Assembly (NCBI GenBank): GCA_031291175.1
Contig: JARLJO010000060.1
Span: 62,001-126,000 of the forward strand
From: Gammaproteobacteria bacterium
Lineage (GTDB): Bacteria > Pseudomonadota > Gammaproteobacteria > DSM-16500
Length of the DNA stretch: 64,000 bases
Direction of reading: 5' to 3'
The notes beneath the pieces were generated by a model. It saw only the letters and a list, made by a program, of their open reading frames with translations, was not told where the DNA came from and searched no databases. The translations under genes were made by a program, and so were the position numbers. This document shows, piece after piece, positions 17,514 to 26,647 of this stretch. Each line of letters starts with the position of its first letter. The stretch's first letter is position 1.

Positions 17514-18023
17514 CTATACACAGGCTGCCACTTGCAATGAATTCTGCTTATGCCTCATACGAGTACGCCAAATCAACCAAACAGCTAATACCCCTATTGT
17601 TTTACTCAGTGTCAACACCACAACACCGACTACATTTAACTGATCTACCATGTATAAAAAAACCGAAGAGTCGATAGGCGCGCAAATCAAAGAAGAAGAT
17701 AACAATCGTTGTGATAAAGGTTTTTTAGTGTAAGTGAAAACTAACCAGTCAATAACTTCGCCGACAAAAAAAGATAACACACTAGCAAGAGCCACCGCTT
17801 TATCCGCTAAAATATAACTTAAAAAGCAACCCAATAGCATGGCAAAAATAACATAATGCCCGAGTTCACGCTGTGAAAAATCACGCATGATATAAACCAC
17901 ACCGACTACTGCATCTGCGCTTGAGAAAGGCGCTCCAAATACCATTAATACGGGTGCGTACGTAAAGATATTATTCACTAAAATAATAAATGTAATGTAA
18001 ATGAATGTAGACATATAACGCAT
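17514..18023 (-). CDS. VUT-family (PF02592) inner-membrane transporter
   Basis: A multi-helix membrane protein of about 169 residues with the family blocks FGAPFSSADAVVGVVYIMRD, GEVIDWLVFTYTKKP and the C-terminal Lys-Thr-containing helix. VUT proteins (YhhQ and relatives) take up queuosine precursors; some members have other ligands. The open frame starts at a GTG (18032), but AAGGTG lies six bases before the ATG at 18023, so I start there. No queuosine genes lie nearby. Confidence 0.8.
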   Translation of the reverse strand: MRYMSTFIYITFIILVNNIFTYAPVLMVFGAPFSSADAVVGVVYIMRDFSQRELGHYVIFAMLLGCFLSYILADKAVALASVLSFFVGEVIDWLVFTYTKKPLSQRLLSSSLICAPIDSSVFLYMVDQLNVVGVVVLTLSKTIGVLAVWLIWRTRMRHKQNSLQVAACV

Positions 18024-18408
18024 AAAAATCACCTTACTTTAAGTCGGCGCTTGATCAAACTTTCTGGCTCTTATTAGGCTCCGCAAGCCAGTAAACTCTT
18101 AACTCTAACTTCCTATCTACTATTAAACTTAGCAATGCTGGCATGATACCAAATATCAAATCATTAGCTACCCTGACAAACGTTGTAAATTAAAAAAGCA
18201 GCCATTTCCACGCAAGCGCATATTCCATGCCACTATCGGGCACATCTTAACTTATTGTAAAGTAAGCTTTTCTTCTGTATCCAAAAGCCAAATCCCCAGT
18301 AATACAGTTACAAGCCAAAGCCAATAAGAAATACAAAAAACGCTTTATTTAAGAGTATTTTAAGCAAAAAGGACTAGAATATAATCAATAGCATTATGAG
18401 GTGAATAA
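18024..18408. other. Intergenic stretch without recognised content
   Basis: 385 bp between divergent genes. I see no open frame, RNA gene or repeat here, only AT-rich sequence that must hold the promoters of both neighbours. A usable ribosome site (AGGTGAATAA) precedes the gene at 18409. Confidence 0.5.
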
Positions 18409-20103
18409 ATGAGATACCCCATCACCAGAGCACAATTAGAGACCTCGTCAAACAGCCTCATTATGGACTATGTCACCAAGGACAAGTTTGTCTATACCGC
18501 TCAAGCCAGTGACATTCGAAAATACCCCGATCTCGTGGTTCGTCGCGAAATGAACTCCGTGCTTTGGGATGACTATACACGCAGTCTCCATTTTAATTCC
18601 AAACCCTATTCAAGCCTCACTCCTGAAGAAAAAAGTCATCTCGACCATGAGCTTGAACGTCAAAAAGAAAATAGAAATTTTATCTCGATAAATTATCGTA
18701 GCAATCCAGATTTCGCAGAATTTGATTGGGCAGCCTGGATAGAAGCAAACCGCATCCAATCACTTACTGATATTTTAAATCAGGCATTTCCCGGCACAAT
18801 CGATGGCGTGCCCTATAGTGATTTAATCTTAGAACACCAATCACAAGCGCCACAAGGTCCAACAGTAATGCCCGCTTATGCTTGGGCTATACCAGGCCAG
18901 CTAAGCGTATTAGAAGACGAACAAGGCAGCCGCTTTGCCAATATGTATTCATCCAATGAAAATGGACAGCAAAAAGTGCATTATGAAAGAGTGTGCGAAA
19001 GGTTCACCATTACCTGCGATCGCACCGGTAGACAAGTCACCATTCGCGGTGGACATCTACAACATGAACTCACTCGTAATGGCTATGCTTATGATGAAAA
19101 CAAATCCGTTGCCTTTGGACTGGATTATCATCGCATCATGATGGGCTCCATTCTACCACGCTTAGATGCGCTACTCTCTTATCCGCTGAATTATCGCCTT
19201 CAAGATGCTTATAATGCTGTATTTCGCGATAACGCTGAAGCGCCAAACAACAAAATGACTTTGCGCAAAATACTAGGCTGGCCAATCAAATTGGTCGCAG
19301 AATTCATACCTAGCGCAATTGGACAAACAGCAAGATGGGCTCGCGATCAAATTCTTGAAAATTTCCCCGATAAATATGCTATTTCTCAACCGCTTTTACG
19401 CTACCCCGTTCAGCTTTTGGCGGGAACGGCGATCATCTTATTAGGTGTCATCGAAGGTGTAGGCAAATTAACGAATCTCATGCTCGCACGCATTACCTCA
19501 CCGCTGAAATCCTACGAACAAGCGAAAGCCATTCATCCAGCACTTGGCGTAGTTAGCGCCCTCTTTAGCATTGCTGCTACTATCGCGCTTGGTATCGTCC
19601 TTTCGCCTTTGCTACCGGCTTTAGGTCTCGGCAGTACCGCCGCATGGGTTGTTGCACACACGGGCGCCGTAGGGCAATTCTTTACAGTCCTGGGGGCAAA
19701 ACTCACCAGTGCCGTTGGCATATCTGTTTTACCATCCGCAGCTGCCATTACCACCATGGCGGCGAGCCTATATGCCATATTCCTAACACCAATAAGATAT
19801 ATCGCTAATCGTTTAGCTAATCCTAAACCGGAAGCAAACGCAGCGGCTCCGGCAGTCATCGCCAACGAGGTCAGACCTAATTTATCAGACAGTTTTATTC
19901 GTGAGCACCTACAAGCAAGCCAGGAAAATGCCCCAGCGCCACGCTTAGATAAATCCAAGAATGTAGAACACAAAGTAAGAGATACGCCTCCAGAAATGAA
20001 TAATATTCCTTTTAATCAACATGTTCATATAGAAGAGGTGGAACCAGAAACTGGCGCTCAACCTGTCTCGACTTATGTCTCACCCAGTAATCGCCAGGTT
20101 TAA
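18409..20103 (+). CDS. Large unrecognised protein with hydrophobic C-terminal half, effector-like
   Basis: The 564-residue protein has no signal peptide. Residues 1-300 are soluble, Tyr/Arg-rich and unrecognised. Residues about 305-460 hold three or four strongly hydrophobic segments (LLAGTAIILLGVIEGVG; ALFSIAATIALGIVLSPLLP; MAASLYAIFLTP). The last 100 are Pro/Ala/Glu-rich and disordered, ending VSTYVSPSNRQV. A soluble N-terminus, internal membrane hairpins and a flexible acidic tail are a layout seen in many Dot/Icm effectors that settle in host membranes, but that role is inference. Confidence 0.8.
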   Translation: MRYPITRAQLETSSNSLIMDYVTKDKFVYTAQASDIRKYPDLVVRREMNSVLWDDYTRSLHFNSKPYSSLTPEEKSHLDHELERQKENRNFISINYRSNPDFAEFDWAAWIEANRIQSLTDILNQAFPGTIDGVPYSDLILEHQSQAPQGPTVMPAYAWAIPGQLSVLEDEQGSRFANMYSSNENGQQKVHYERVCERFTITCDRTGRQVTIRGGHLQHELTRNGYAYDENKSVAFGLDYHRIMMGSILPRLDALLSYPLNYRLQDAYNAVFRDNAEAPNNKMTLRKILGWPIKLVAEFIPSAIGQTARWARDQILENFPDKYAISQPLLRYPVQLLAGTAIILLGVIEGVGKLTNLMLARITSPLKSYEQAKAIHPALGVVSALFSIAATIALGIVLSPLLPALGLGSTAAWVVAHTGAVGQFFTVLGAKLTSAVGISVLPSAAAITTMAASLYAIFLTPIRYIANRLANPKPEANAAAPAVIANEVRPNLSDSFIREHLQASQENAPAPRLDKSKNVEHKVRDTPPEMNNIPFNQHVHIEEVEPETGAQPVSTYVSPSNRQV

Positions 20104-20197
20104 CCAAAAGAGGCTGGCCTCATATTGCACAGAACCTGGGCATCTGCTACCATACCTGCTTTGAAAATAGACAGATATCATAATGAGGAACATCAAA

Positions 20198-20809
20198 ATG
20201 TCATTCAGAAATATATTTTCCTGCTTTTTTAAAAACACTGAAAAGCAAGAAGCAAAAGTAGCACAAGAACCTTCTGCTCCATCCAGTTCATCAGTTCCAA
20301 ATTGGGTATTACCTTCTGAAGAACAAGAAGCTAAAAGTGCACAACCTTCTGGCGATCAGGCAAAACCAAATTGCATGTTAGATTCTCTTGTAACACCAGC
20401 AATCAATTATGTTAGTCGTTTTTATCCATTTCCAGGCGCCTCGCTACCCAATTTAAATAGCCCAACCATCCAAGACCTTGTGCCTGTATTGAATGCCGCT
20501 TTCAATGGTACATGTGTTAATAATAAATTAATCGAAGGAATTAGTAATCGCGGAATCAAAACAAGCCGATTATACACAACCATTTCTGAGGCCGCATTAG
20601 CCTGCGAAGCTAACAATCTGGATTATGCTTTCATGGAATTTCGGATACCTCGCCATTTGCTCATCAGTGACATTATTAAGCTTTCCATCGAAGATATCGT
20701 AAGCTTTCGTCAAAGCAACGGCGACATTGTCAAACACCCCGGAAGAGAAACTTTGACAGGAAAGTGGATTGCAGAAAACGGCACGAGATCCATCTCCTAC
20801 AGACCATAG
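20198..20809 (+). CDS. Unrecognised soluble protein
   Basis: The product starts MSFRNIFSCFFKNTEKQEAK. I start it at 20198 rather than at the ATG at 20183 because GAGGAA lies at the right distance before this ATG. The first 70 residues are low-complexity with a repeated Gln-Glu-Ala-Lys motif; the rest is a compact 130-residue region (YPFPGASLPNLNSPTIQDLV...). It is about 80 bp downstream of, and codirectional with, the preceding large orphan, so the two may be co-expressed. No function can be assigned. Confidence 0.72.
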   Translation: MSFRNIFSCFFKNTEKQEAKVAQEPSAPSSSSVPNWVLPSEEQEAKSAQPSGDQAKPNCMLDSLVTPAINYVSRFYPFPGASLPNLNSPTIQDLVPVLNAAFNGTCVNNKLIEGISNRGIKTSRLYTTISEAALACEANNLDYAFMEFRIPRHLLISDIIKLSIEDIVSFRQSNGDIVKHPGRETLTGKWIAENGTRSISYRP

Positions 20810-20860
20810 ATTGTGATAAATGAAGAAAAATATCTGTCAGCAACTTTAAGAAAAAATAAT

Positions 20861-20903
20861 TATCGGTGAATCACTATAAGAGCTCCTTTGTGATTCATCG
20901 ATA
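20861..20903. terminator. Bidirectional hairpin between convergent genes
   Basis: TATCGGTGAATCAC (20861-20874) pairs with GTGATTCATCGATA (20890-20903) at 13 of 14 positions. It is flanked by an A-run on the left and ATCATTTT on the right, so it could end both converging transcripts. Confidence 0.6.
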
Positions 20904-20918
20904 TCATTTTGAAAAACG

Positions 20919-22187
20919 CTACTTAGAAAAGGTAACCGTCTTCGGCTCAGTGAGCATACTATTCGTCTCTTCAGGCACGCTACCTCCCGCATTACCATAC
21001 CCACGGTTTTGCGCAATCATGTCTGCAATCGCATACGAACCCTGAGGTAAGCGCAAGGCGGCTGCACTGGGCTGCGGCGAGGGCTCTTTTAATTCAACAA
21101 TAATCGCTCTAAATTTTTTCTCCAGCCATGTATTAACACACTCAGCCAATTTATCACCATAAGTTGTTCGTGCCCCATGTATAACATACATGTCTAACTT
21201 TTCTTTTCCACAGTTCAATGTTTTATAATATTCCTCTCTCCCCTCTGCTACACGAATAAACGCTCGCACTGCCATCTCATCCAAAGGCGCAGACGAAAAA
21301 TTTTCGCGCATTTTTTCGATCGCCTTCGTTGCACTTTGTCTTGCAGCAACAAATAGATGTGCTAACAAAACAGTTCGCCTAGCCTCAATACACATTTCCA
21401 AATGATTATCAATTCCGTCTTTGGCTTCCGTTTTTTTTGCCTGACTCAGTTTATTAGTTTGAGTGTGATTTGAGAGTGTAAAATAATCCACAACTTCATC
21501 GTAGAAATAAATATCGATATCGCCGTTCGCGCCCATGATGAGAGTTGAACTCATGGTGCCAATAATTTTATTACTATTATCCAACAAAAAAACATGATCT
21601 GTAACAGGGCCGCCCTGCGAGGTATTTTCTAAATTAAAGCGACACATCATGTCTGTCACATCAACATATTCGCCCATTTTCTCCGGCGCATAATTCGCAC
21701 ACCGTAGAAAAATATCCACTAAATCAAGATATAGCTTTGCTTCAGCACCTTGGTATATTTTTAATAAATCCGCCAAATTAACCACTTTAAAAGGAATTTT
21801 AGCTATTTCTGCCTGAGAAACCTTTAGGGAAAAGGAAAGATCCCGTGAAAAAGGAATAGCCTTACCGACATTCAATTTTTCCTCAGGAGGTTGGTTATAT
21901 GCGGCACCCACCAGAAAACGCTCGGCGCCCAAAACAGCGGCCATATCATAACCACGTGGATCACAAATAAGTTGGGTATTATCAAAAGGCTTAAAGACGG
22001 ACACCAAGACATCTTCAACCTTATCGTAAATAAGAACCGATGCGCCTTGTCTTACTAGCCTATAGTCTATCACTTTGGCAAAAAACTGCTGATCGGTCAC
22101 TTCATGATGATCATCCAGGTAGAATTCTAACGCCCCTGCCTCCCTTTCAATGAACAATCCCTCTGTTACAAATCGATTCGCCGCCAT
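20919..22187 (-). CDS. Unrecognised 422-residue cytosolic protein
   Basis: A soluble protein without signal peptide or membrane helices. It starts MAANRFVTEGLFIEREAG behind GAGGATTAAG. Recurrent features are beta-rich segments such as HVFLLDNSNKIIGTMSSTLI and DIDIYFYDEVVDYFTL, a helical Arg/Ala-rich part around residue 270-330, and a Pro-rich tail. I recognise no catalytic motif. Effector status is possible from context only. Confidence 0.75.
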   Translation of the reverse strand: MAANRFVTEGLFIEREAGALEFYLDDHHEVTDQQFFAKVIDYRLVRQGASVLIYDKVEDVLVSVFKPFDNTQLICDPRGYDMAAVLGAERFLVGAAYNQPPEEKLNVGKAIPFSRDLSFSLKVSQAEIAKIPFKVVNLADLLKIYQGAEAKLYLDLVDIFLRCANYAPEKMGEYVDVTDMMCRFNLENTSQGGPVTDHVFLLDNSNKIIGTMSSTLIMGANGDIDIYFYDEVVDYFTLSNHTQTNKLSQAKKTEAKDGIDNHLEMCIEARRTVLLAHLFVAARQSATKAIEKMRENFSSAPLDEMAVRAFIRVAEGREEYYKTLNCGKEKLDMYVIHGARTTYGDKLAECVNTWLEKKFRAIIVELKEPSPQPSAAALRLPQGSYAIADMIAQNRGYGNAGGSVPEETNSMLTEPKTVTFSK

Positions 22188-22368
22188 CTCTTAATCCTCT
22201 TAATTTTGATATAGGTTATATGGATGAAGCGTAAGAACAACCACGCTAGATAGCATGTCTGTCACGAAAAACTTGCGTATTATCCGCAATTTTGTCATTT
22301 TGATTTGCATCAAGCAGGCCTAGACCTAAACAGTATATACACTATCGCATGCCTGGCTTTGTGATACA

Positions 22369-22581
22369 TCATAAACTCGGCTCTTCTGGTCTCAAACGAT
22401 TCACCCCTGAAATCGAACCGGGCTTAGAAAACATAGTACTCTGACTCAAAATATTATCCAAATATGATAGTGATTTGCTATCATTTTCGTTTAATTCTTT
22501 TAAAAATATTTCTGGTGGCTGGGTACGAAAACGGCGCGCTATTGAATAGTGTGCGATATTAGACAGCAGCAGAGAGGTCAC
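22369..22581 (-). CDS. Doubtful 70-residue open frame
   Basis: Starts at a GTG with AGGGG about eight bases upstream and encodes a polar peptide ending RLRPEEPSL. It may be a small gene, a decayed remnant or chance. Apart from this, the 22188-22712 gap holds nothing I can support. Confidence 0.22.
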   Translation of the reverse strand: MTSLLLSNIAHYSIARRFRTQPPEIFLKELNENDSKSLSYLDNILSQSTMFSKPGSISGVNRLRPEEPSL

Positions 22582-22712
22582 CTCATCTTACCCCTATTTT
22601 TTTAGCTTTTTTTCAGCTTTTTCTGCTAGTCCAGCCTGCACTTTATATTATGATTTACTCGAAAAAAAATGCATAATACGACTCATTTCATTTATGTAGG
22701 AAACAAGTAGTT

Positions 22713-23579
22713 ATGCCAGAGGTAGAAGAAAAAAATCAAGCCATGGTTACCACAAAAACAAAACGAGGCAACACCACCACATTGTCATTTGCTCATCTAA
22801 CAGCTCAATACTGCACACAAGGAGTCATGCAAGCCGGTAGCAATTTTTTACTGAATCCGTTCGATAAATTTGCCCAGGAAGTTTTAGCAAAGAATAAGCC
22901 GGCCAATTGGGCTACCTTTTCGAGCCAGCCCTGGAAAGCGGCGCCTTATATGCTGAGAATAAATCTTGTCAGACTGCCATTGATGTATAGCGTCATGTTT
23001 AATATGCAAAATGAATTAAAAAGTCGCGAGGTAAATACACTGGTTAGTCATTCTTTAAGTGGAATGAGCGCTACGGTGATTGATGTTGCTTTGATGGCGC
23101 GTGTCAACATCGTTACAGCCATGTTACACACCCAACCCGAAAGTTGTCCTAAAAAAGCGTGGAATAATATTCCCACTCCCCAACGCAGTCGCACCCTTCG
23201 AGCGGCAATCAAGTCGAGTACAACGGCAGGATTTTGTTATTGGACTGCATTTCCTATTTTATTTGATTTTTTCGGTCAATATATGGATCCGGTGTTTGCA
23301 GCAATGACAGCGGGCGGAGTCGGGTCTTTTATTCGCTATCCTTTTGATACTACGGTGCGTCGCTCTATTGAAAATCCGTCTTATGAACCCTTTACAGAAC
23401 TTCGCAATGCCTATAAGCAGTATGGATTATTTGGCTGCATTCGCCATCATACCCACAAAAATATATTAAAATTGGCAACGGCGCGCACTATTATGGGTGC
23501 GGGTATATTTGGGGCTACGATTAAACCTGCGAAAGAGATAGTTGATACTTTGTTTGCGCCGGAAAAACATGGGATCTAA
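22713..23579 (+). CDS. Mitochondrial-carrier-like membrane protein
   Basis: The 288-residue protein follows the mitochondrial carrier layout. The last third reads IRYPFDTTVRRSIE (Pro210-Phe211-Asp212), then SYEPFTELRNAYKQYGLFGC and a final hydrophobic helix, matching the carrier consensus PF-D-R, Y-x-G/x-F, EG-x-x-LY and closing helix. The first third has NPFDKFAQ (Pro49-Phe50-Asp51) followed by a matrix-loop-like helix. The middle third keeps the helices but has VIDVALMAR where the motif would be. Total length matches the 300-residue family. Carriers are eukaryotic; the known bacterial case is LncP of Legionella pneumophila, a secreted nucleotide carrier. I infer a host-mitochondrion effector; the motifs are degenerate, so the call is tentative. 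Confidence 0.62.
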   Translation: MPEVEEKNQAMVTTKTKRGNTTTLSFAHLTAQYCTQGVMQAGSNFLLNPFDKFAQEVLAKNKPANWATFSSQPWKAAPYMLRINLVRLPLMYSVMFNMQNELKSREVNTLVSHSLSGMSATVIDVALMARVNIVTAMLHTQPESCPKKAWNNIPTPQRSRTLRAAIKSSTTAGFCYWTAFPILFDFFGQYMDPVFAAMTAGGVGSFIRYPFDTTVRRSIENPSYEPFTELRNAYKQYGLFGCIRHHTHKNILKLATARTIMGAGIFGATIKPAKEIVDTLFAPEKHGI

Positions 23580-23695
23580 ATAAAGCGTATAAGCTGATTG
23601 ACTGCAAAAGGAATTAGCGGTCAATTAGTTTGTCTTAGCTAATTGGAGAAACGGCTTAAGCCTGGCAATGTAAATAGCTATTTTCTCCAATACGA

Positions 23696-23740
23696 TAGAG
23701 AGCCTTTCCCGCCTGCGCACATGCGCGGGGATGACAAGCT
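23696..23740. repeat. Short palindromic repeat, CCCGCxTGCGC type
   Basis: TTTCCCGCCTGCGCACATGC then GCGGGGATGACAAGCTTGAG: a palindrome of the kind dispersed in many bacterial genomes. No second copy was seen in this window. A 10-pair perfect hairpin (GTAGCATGCC/GGCATGCTAC with a three-base loop) follows at 23836-23858, downstream of the minus-strand gene; it lacks a T-run. Confidence 0.45.
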
Positions 23741-23874
23741 TGAGAGATTTAACGAGAGAAAATAGAAAAGAAAGAAAAAGAGATCTGGTGCAAAGCTGAA
23801 GAAATACAGTATGAAAGAGTTATTGAATTCACGAAGTAGCATGCCACCGGCATGCTACTACATGATTATTACTT

Positions 23875-25101
23875 TTATCTCATACGCTGGCTAGGTTGCG
23901 CAGTTGCTTGTTGATGTAAATGATCTTTGGCAACTTTAATCAAAGCATCGCGATCAAACGTCTCAATCCAAATACCTTGTCGAATTTTAACTGCTCTTAA
24001 CCACTGAGTCTGCATTGTGAAATGCTTACTGTAATTAGGAACGAAATGATTAATAAACATGCCGCGAAGTCCATCCGATGCAAAACTGCTTTTTCCTTTT
24101 AAGTCTTCCACTTTACCCGTTTTAACCATATCGATAATCAAGCGGGCTATTTTCTCGTAATCACCACTAGCAAGTTGCATTTCCGTCTGCAAAGCTTGTG
24201 CTCTTTCCACTTCAGTCAGCGGTACACATTTATAGAAAAGATTAGTGAATTGATTACTGCATGAGGTACTAGTATCTTCCTGGTCAGCATAATAATCAAC
24301 AATGTGTGCTGCCATTTGTTCAGCATGCTCTAATGCTAGCTCATCAGTAATATCATCTTGCTCAACAACCGCAGCCGCTTGTCTTGGTGAACTCAAATTA
24401 ATCGAGGTAAGCTCCATCGCTTGCTGTGTTGCGGATGCAGCAGGCAGAACCACAGGTTGTGACTGAGACAAAAATGCTAACAATTCCTCATTATCATTGG
24501 CTACCACAGCAGAATGATCTTTTGCGCTGGCGGAAATATTTGCTTTTTTCTTGCTGGAAGAATCTGAGAAAGAAAAGAAGCTTGGTCCCAACGTTCTTGG
24601 ATCTGCACTGCTTTGTGATGATGATCCCAAACCTAAAAAATCCACTGTTTGACGTGGTGGCTGAATTAAACTGGCAGCGGGTGATACATCACTATCCATA
24701 AAAGGATTAGAAACAACTTTTTGTGGTGATTCTGATTTAACAGGACTTGCGCTGGCTACAGGCACACATCCATCAGGCTCTGAACGTAGAAAATCCTCTA
24801 CTTGCTGTGGTGAAGGCTTCGCTGGGCTCAGTGCTGCTGGCACATATTCATCAGCCTCTCCTGCTTCCATAAAAAAATCAGGCACAGTATGAGCGTGTAC
24901 TGGGTTAGAAGCTTGTGGTAGCTCTCCCAAACCAAAAAAATCTACTGTTTGTTGTGATGACTTAGCTGAGCTTAGTACAGGTGGTACATATTCATCAACT
25001 TCTGCGCGACGATTCACTGACTGAAGAGGCTCTAGCTGATTTACTTCTTCTTCGTAATCGTCTAAAAGTGATTGTTTTAACGCCGGATCTATTCGATGCA
25101 T
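23875..25101 (-). CDS. Repeat-rich orphan protein with DFxGLG motifs, effector-like
   Basis: Residues 1-230 are disordered and built from imperfect repeats: DEYVPPVLSSAKSSQQTVDF near residue 30-49, DEYVPAALSPAKPSPQQVED near 84-103, and the short motif VDFFGLGE or VDFLGLGS at the end of units. An NPFMDSD occurs around residue 140. Residues 270-400 are a compact helical domain (FTNLFYKCVPLTEVERAQAL...). No signal peptide is present; GAGGGG precedes the ATG. The repeated short motifs in a disordered arm resemble binding sites for a partner protein. NPF is the ligand of EH domains in eukaryotes, which would fit a trafficking effector, but this is speculative. Confidence 0.75.
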   Translation of the reverse strand: MHRIDPALKQSLLDDYEEEVNQLEPLQSVNRRAEVDEYVPPVLSSAKSSQQTVDFFGLGELPQASNPVHAHTVPDFFMEAGEADEYVPAALSPAKPSPQQVEDFLRSEPDGCVPVASASPVKSESPQKVVSNPFMDSDVSPAASLIQPPRQTVDFLGLGSSSQSSADPRTLGPSFFSFSDSSSKKKANISASAKDHSAVVANDNEELLAFLSQSQPVVLPAASATQQAMELTSINLSSPRQAAAVVEQDDITDELALEHAEQMAAHIVDYYADQEDTSTSCSNQFTNLFYKCVPLTEVERAQALQTEMQLASGDYEKIARLIIDMVKTGKVEDLKGKSSFASDGLRGMFINHFVPNYSKHFTMQTQWLRAVKIRQGIWIETFDRDALIKVAKDHLHQQATAQPSQRMR

Positions 25102-25534
25102 GTTCTACCCCTCATTTGTATGCTTTTTTTAGTTTCCACATAATACCATCCAAACCTTAACGAATTCTTATGAAAAACGATTATTTTGTATATTATATAT
25201 TCAATTTGAGGGTAAATAGGTGCTTTTACGAGATAAATAAAGCGCTTCTGCGAAAATAAGGGGTCAATCTCTTCTTCATTGTCCTTAGATCAAAGCTGAG
25301 CAATGGTCTTTTCCGCATAGGTGTATAGGCGTTAACTTAAGAAACATCCCTGGTAATTACTAAATCTCGTCTTTGCGAGCGACAGCGAAGCAATCCAGAA
25401 TGGAGTGTTAAATGGGGTGCGCTCTGGATTGCTTCGCTATCGCTCGCAAAGACAAATGGTCCAACCTGCTTTTTTCAAAGGAGTGGTTAGAGCCATACAC
25501 ACTTGTGTGAGATAAAGGCTAAATAAAATGAGGC
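25102..25534. other. Gene-free region around a palindromic repeat
   Basis: No gene is supported between the DUF190 gene and the repeat-rich orphan. The only structure is the palindrome at 25369-25453. Confidence 0.5.
25369..25453. repeat. Long near-perfect palindrome, family C
   Basis: A 31-base arm beginning GTCTTTGCGAGCGACAGCGA (25369-25399) is repeated inverted at 25423-25453 with one mismatch, around a 23-base loop. The word GCGAAGCAATCCAG is widespread as a dispersed repeat in gammaproteobacteria and rickettsiae. Confidence 0.85.
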
Positions 25535-25843
25535 CTACTCTATATCATTTGCTCTAGCATCCCAAAAAACGACATGCTCGGGTTTTACCATGGTACTCAG
25601 TTTTTCTAGAGCCAGTTTTACTTGTTCAGGATGATCAAAGAACTCAATCGCCAAAGGTAGATCCAACGATAAATCCATAAACGATGACAAATGCGCTCCT
25701 GTTTCGCCATAGCCGCTCACCGCTCTAAACACACTAATGCCACGGACTTTAGCTTCTTCTTGCAAATACTGAATGATCGGTTTTAGCAATTTTGAACTTT
25801 CTGTTATATAGATTCGCACCATCGTCACTTGAATCACCTTCAT
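25535..25843 (-). CDS. DUF190-family protein, partner of CrcB
   Basis: The product starts MKVIQVTMVRIYITESSKLL and carries the DUF190 core GISVFRAVSGYGETG and PLAIEFFDHPEQV. The fold is GlnB/CutA-like and probably trimeric, often encoded with fluoride channels; its function is not established. The frame extends further upstream, but the ATG at 25843 overlaps the crcB stop as ATGA and has GGGAGG five bases before it, so translation is probably coupled. Length is about 102 residues. Confidence 0.88.
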   Translation of the reverse strand: MKVIQVTMVRIYITESSKLLKPIIQYLQEEAKVRGISVFRAVSGYGETGAHLSSFMDLSLDLPLAIEFFDHPEQVKLALEKLSTMVKPEHVVFWDARANDIE

Positions 25844-26220
25844 AACTGCCTCCCTAAAATCATGCCTATCCATGTTAAACCAAGGCATAAAACCACGCTG
25901 ATAATAATATTTAATAAGCCGCGATAATAATCCGCACTTTCCAGCAAATTCATTGTTTCAATTGAGAAAGCTGAAAAGGTGGTAAATCCCCCTAAAAAAC
26001 CTATAATTAAAAGGGTGCGCAGTTGATCAGCAATACCATTAAAACGCTCTAACAAAACCACAAAGAGAAAGCCTATCAAAAAAGATCCTATGGCATTCAC
26101 GCATAAAGTCCCATAAGGAAACGTACGACCGAATATTTTATAAGCGCCAGTCGATACCAGATAGCGCAAGATGCCACCCACACCGCTACCAAAGCCAATT
26201 AATAATAATCTCTCAATCAT
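25840..26220 (-). CDS. crcB: CrcB/Fluc fluoride channel
   Basis: A 126-residue protein with four membrane helices that exports fluoride as a dual-topology dimer. The family signatures GSGVGGILRYL at the N-terminus, TLCVNAIGSFLIG (with the conserved Asn) and GFLGGFTTFSAFSIE are intact. It forms a unit with the DUF190 gene (4-bp overlap downstream) and a small membrane-protein gene 23 bp upstream. I see no fluoride riboswitch ahead of it. Confidence 0.94.
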   Translation of the reverse strand: MIERLLLIGFGSGVGGILRYLVSTGAYKIFGRTFPYGTLCVNAIGSFLIGFLFVVLLERFNGIADQLRTLLIIGFLGGFTTFSAFSIETMNLLESADYYRGLLNIIISVVLCLGLTWIGMILGRQL

Positions 26221-26243
26221 GATATGACCTTTGCTGACTTTTT

Positions 26244-26453
26244 TTATTGCCGTGGATTGGTTTGATTGTTAATAGGCTGGGAAACAAGAGGCTTTGTAGC
26301 ATCCACTGGGCCTAATATTTGTTGCAGTTGATAGGAACGATAGAATGAGAAAAACAATGGCATGGCAATAACGATAAAAATAATCAGTATCCATTTCCAA
26401 AGAGGGATACGTTTGCGGAAGCGTTGATCGCGAATGCGCTCTGAAGTAGGCAT
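26244..26453 (-). CDS. Small single-helix membrane protein
   Basis: A 69-residue protein with a basic N-terminus (RIRDQRFRKRIPLWK), one membrane helix (WILIIFIVIAMPLFFSF) and a polar tail. AAGGA lies ten bases before the ATG. It is the first gene of the crcB-DUF190 unit. No family is recognised. Confidence 0.6.
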   Translation of the reverse strand: MPTSERIRDQRFRKRIPLWKWILIIFIVIAMPLFFSFYRSYQLQQILGPVDATKPLVSQPINNQTNPRQ

Positions 26454-26598
26454 GTTATATCAGTCCTTTTGATAAGGATTAATTATAGCCTGATTTTAGG
26501 TTTTATCGATAAATATATTGAGGGAGTGAACTTGCGTAGGAGTCATCATCTTACAGCTAATAAGGTTTCGGATCGCAATTGAACTATGAACCTGGATT

Positions 26599-26636
26599 GC
26601 CCTGAATACCGCGGTCTGTACACAAACCGCGGTACG
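26599..26636. repeat. Dispersed palindrome family A, variant copy
   Basis: GAATACCGCGGTCTGTACAC then AAACCGCGGTACGG: the outer stem matches the 4065 copy, but the loop is longer and different. Confidence 0.6.
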
Positions 26637-26647
26637 GTAGCATTAGC

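Noticed and set aside
18024-18200. preQ1 riboswitch ahead of the VUT transporter
   Set aside because: No C-rich hairpin followed by an A-rich tail near the ribosome site could be made out.
26454-26647. Fluoride riboswitch for the crcB unit
   Set aside because: The unit is transcribed leftward from about 26480; I could not find the conserved pseudoknot segments in its short leader.
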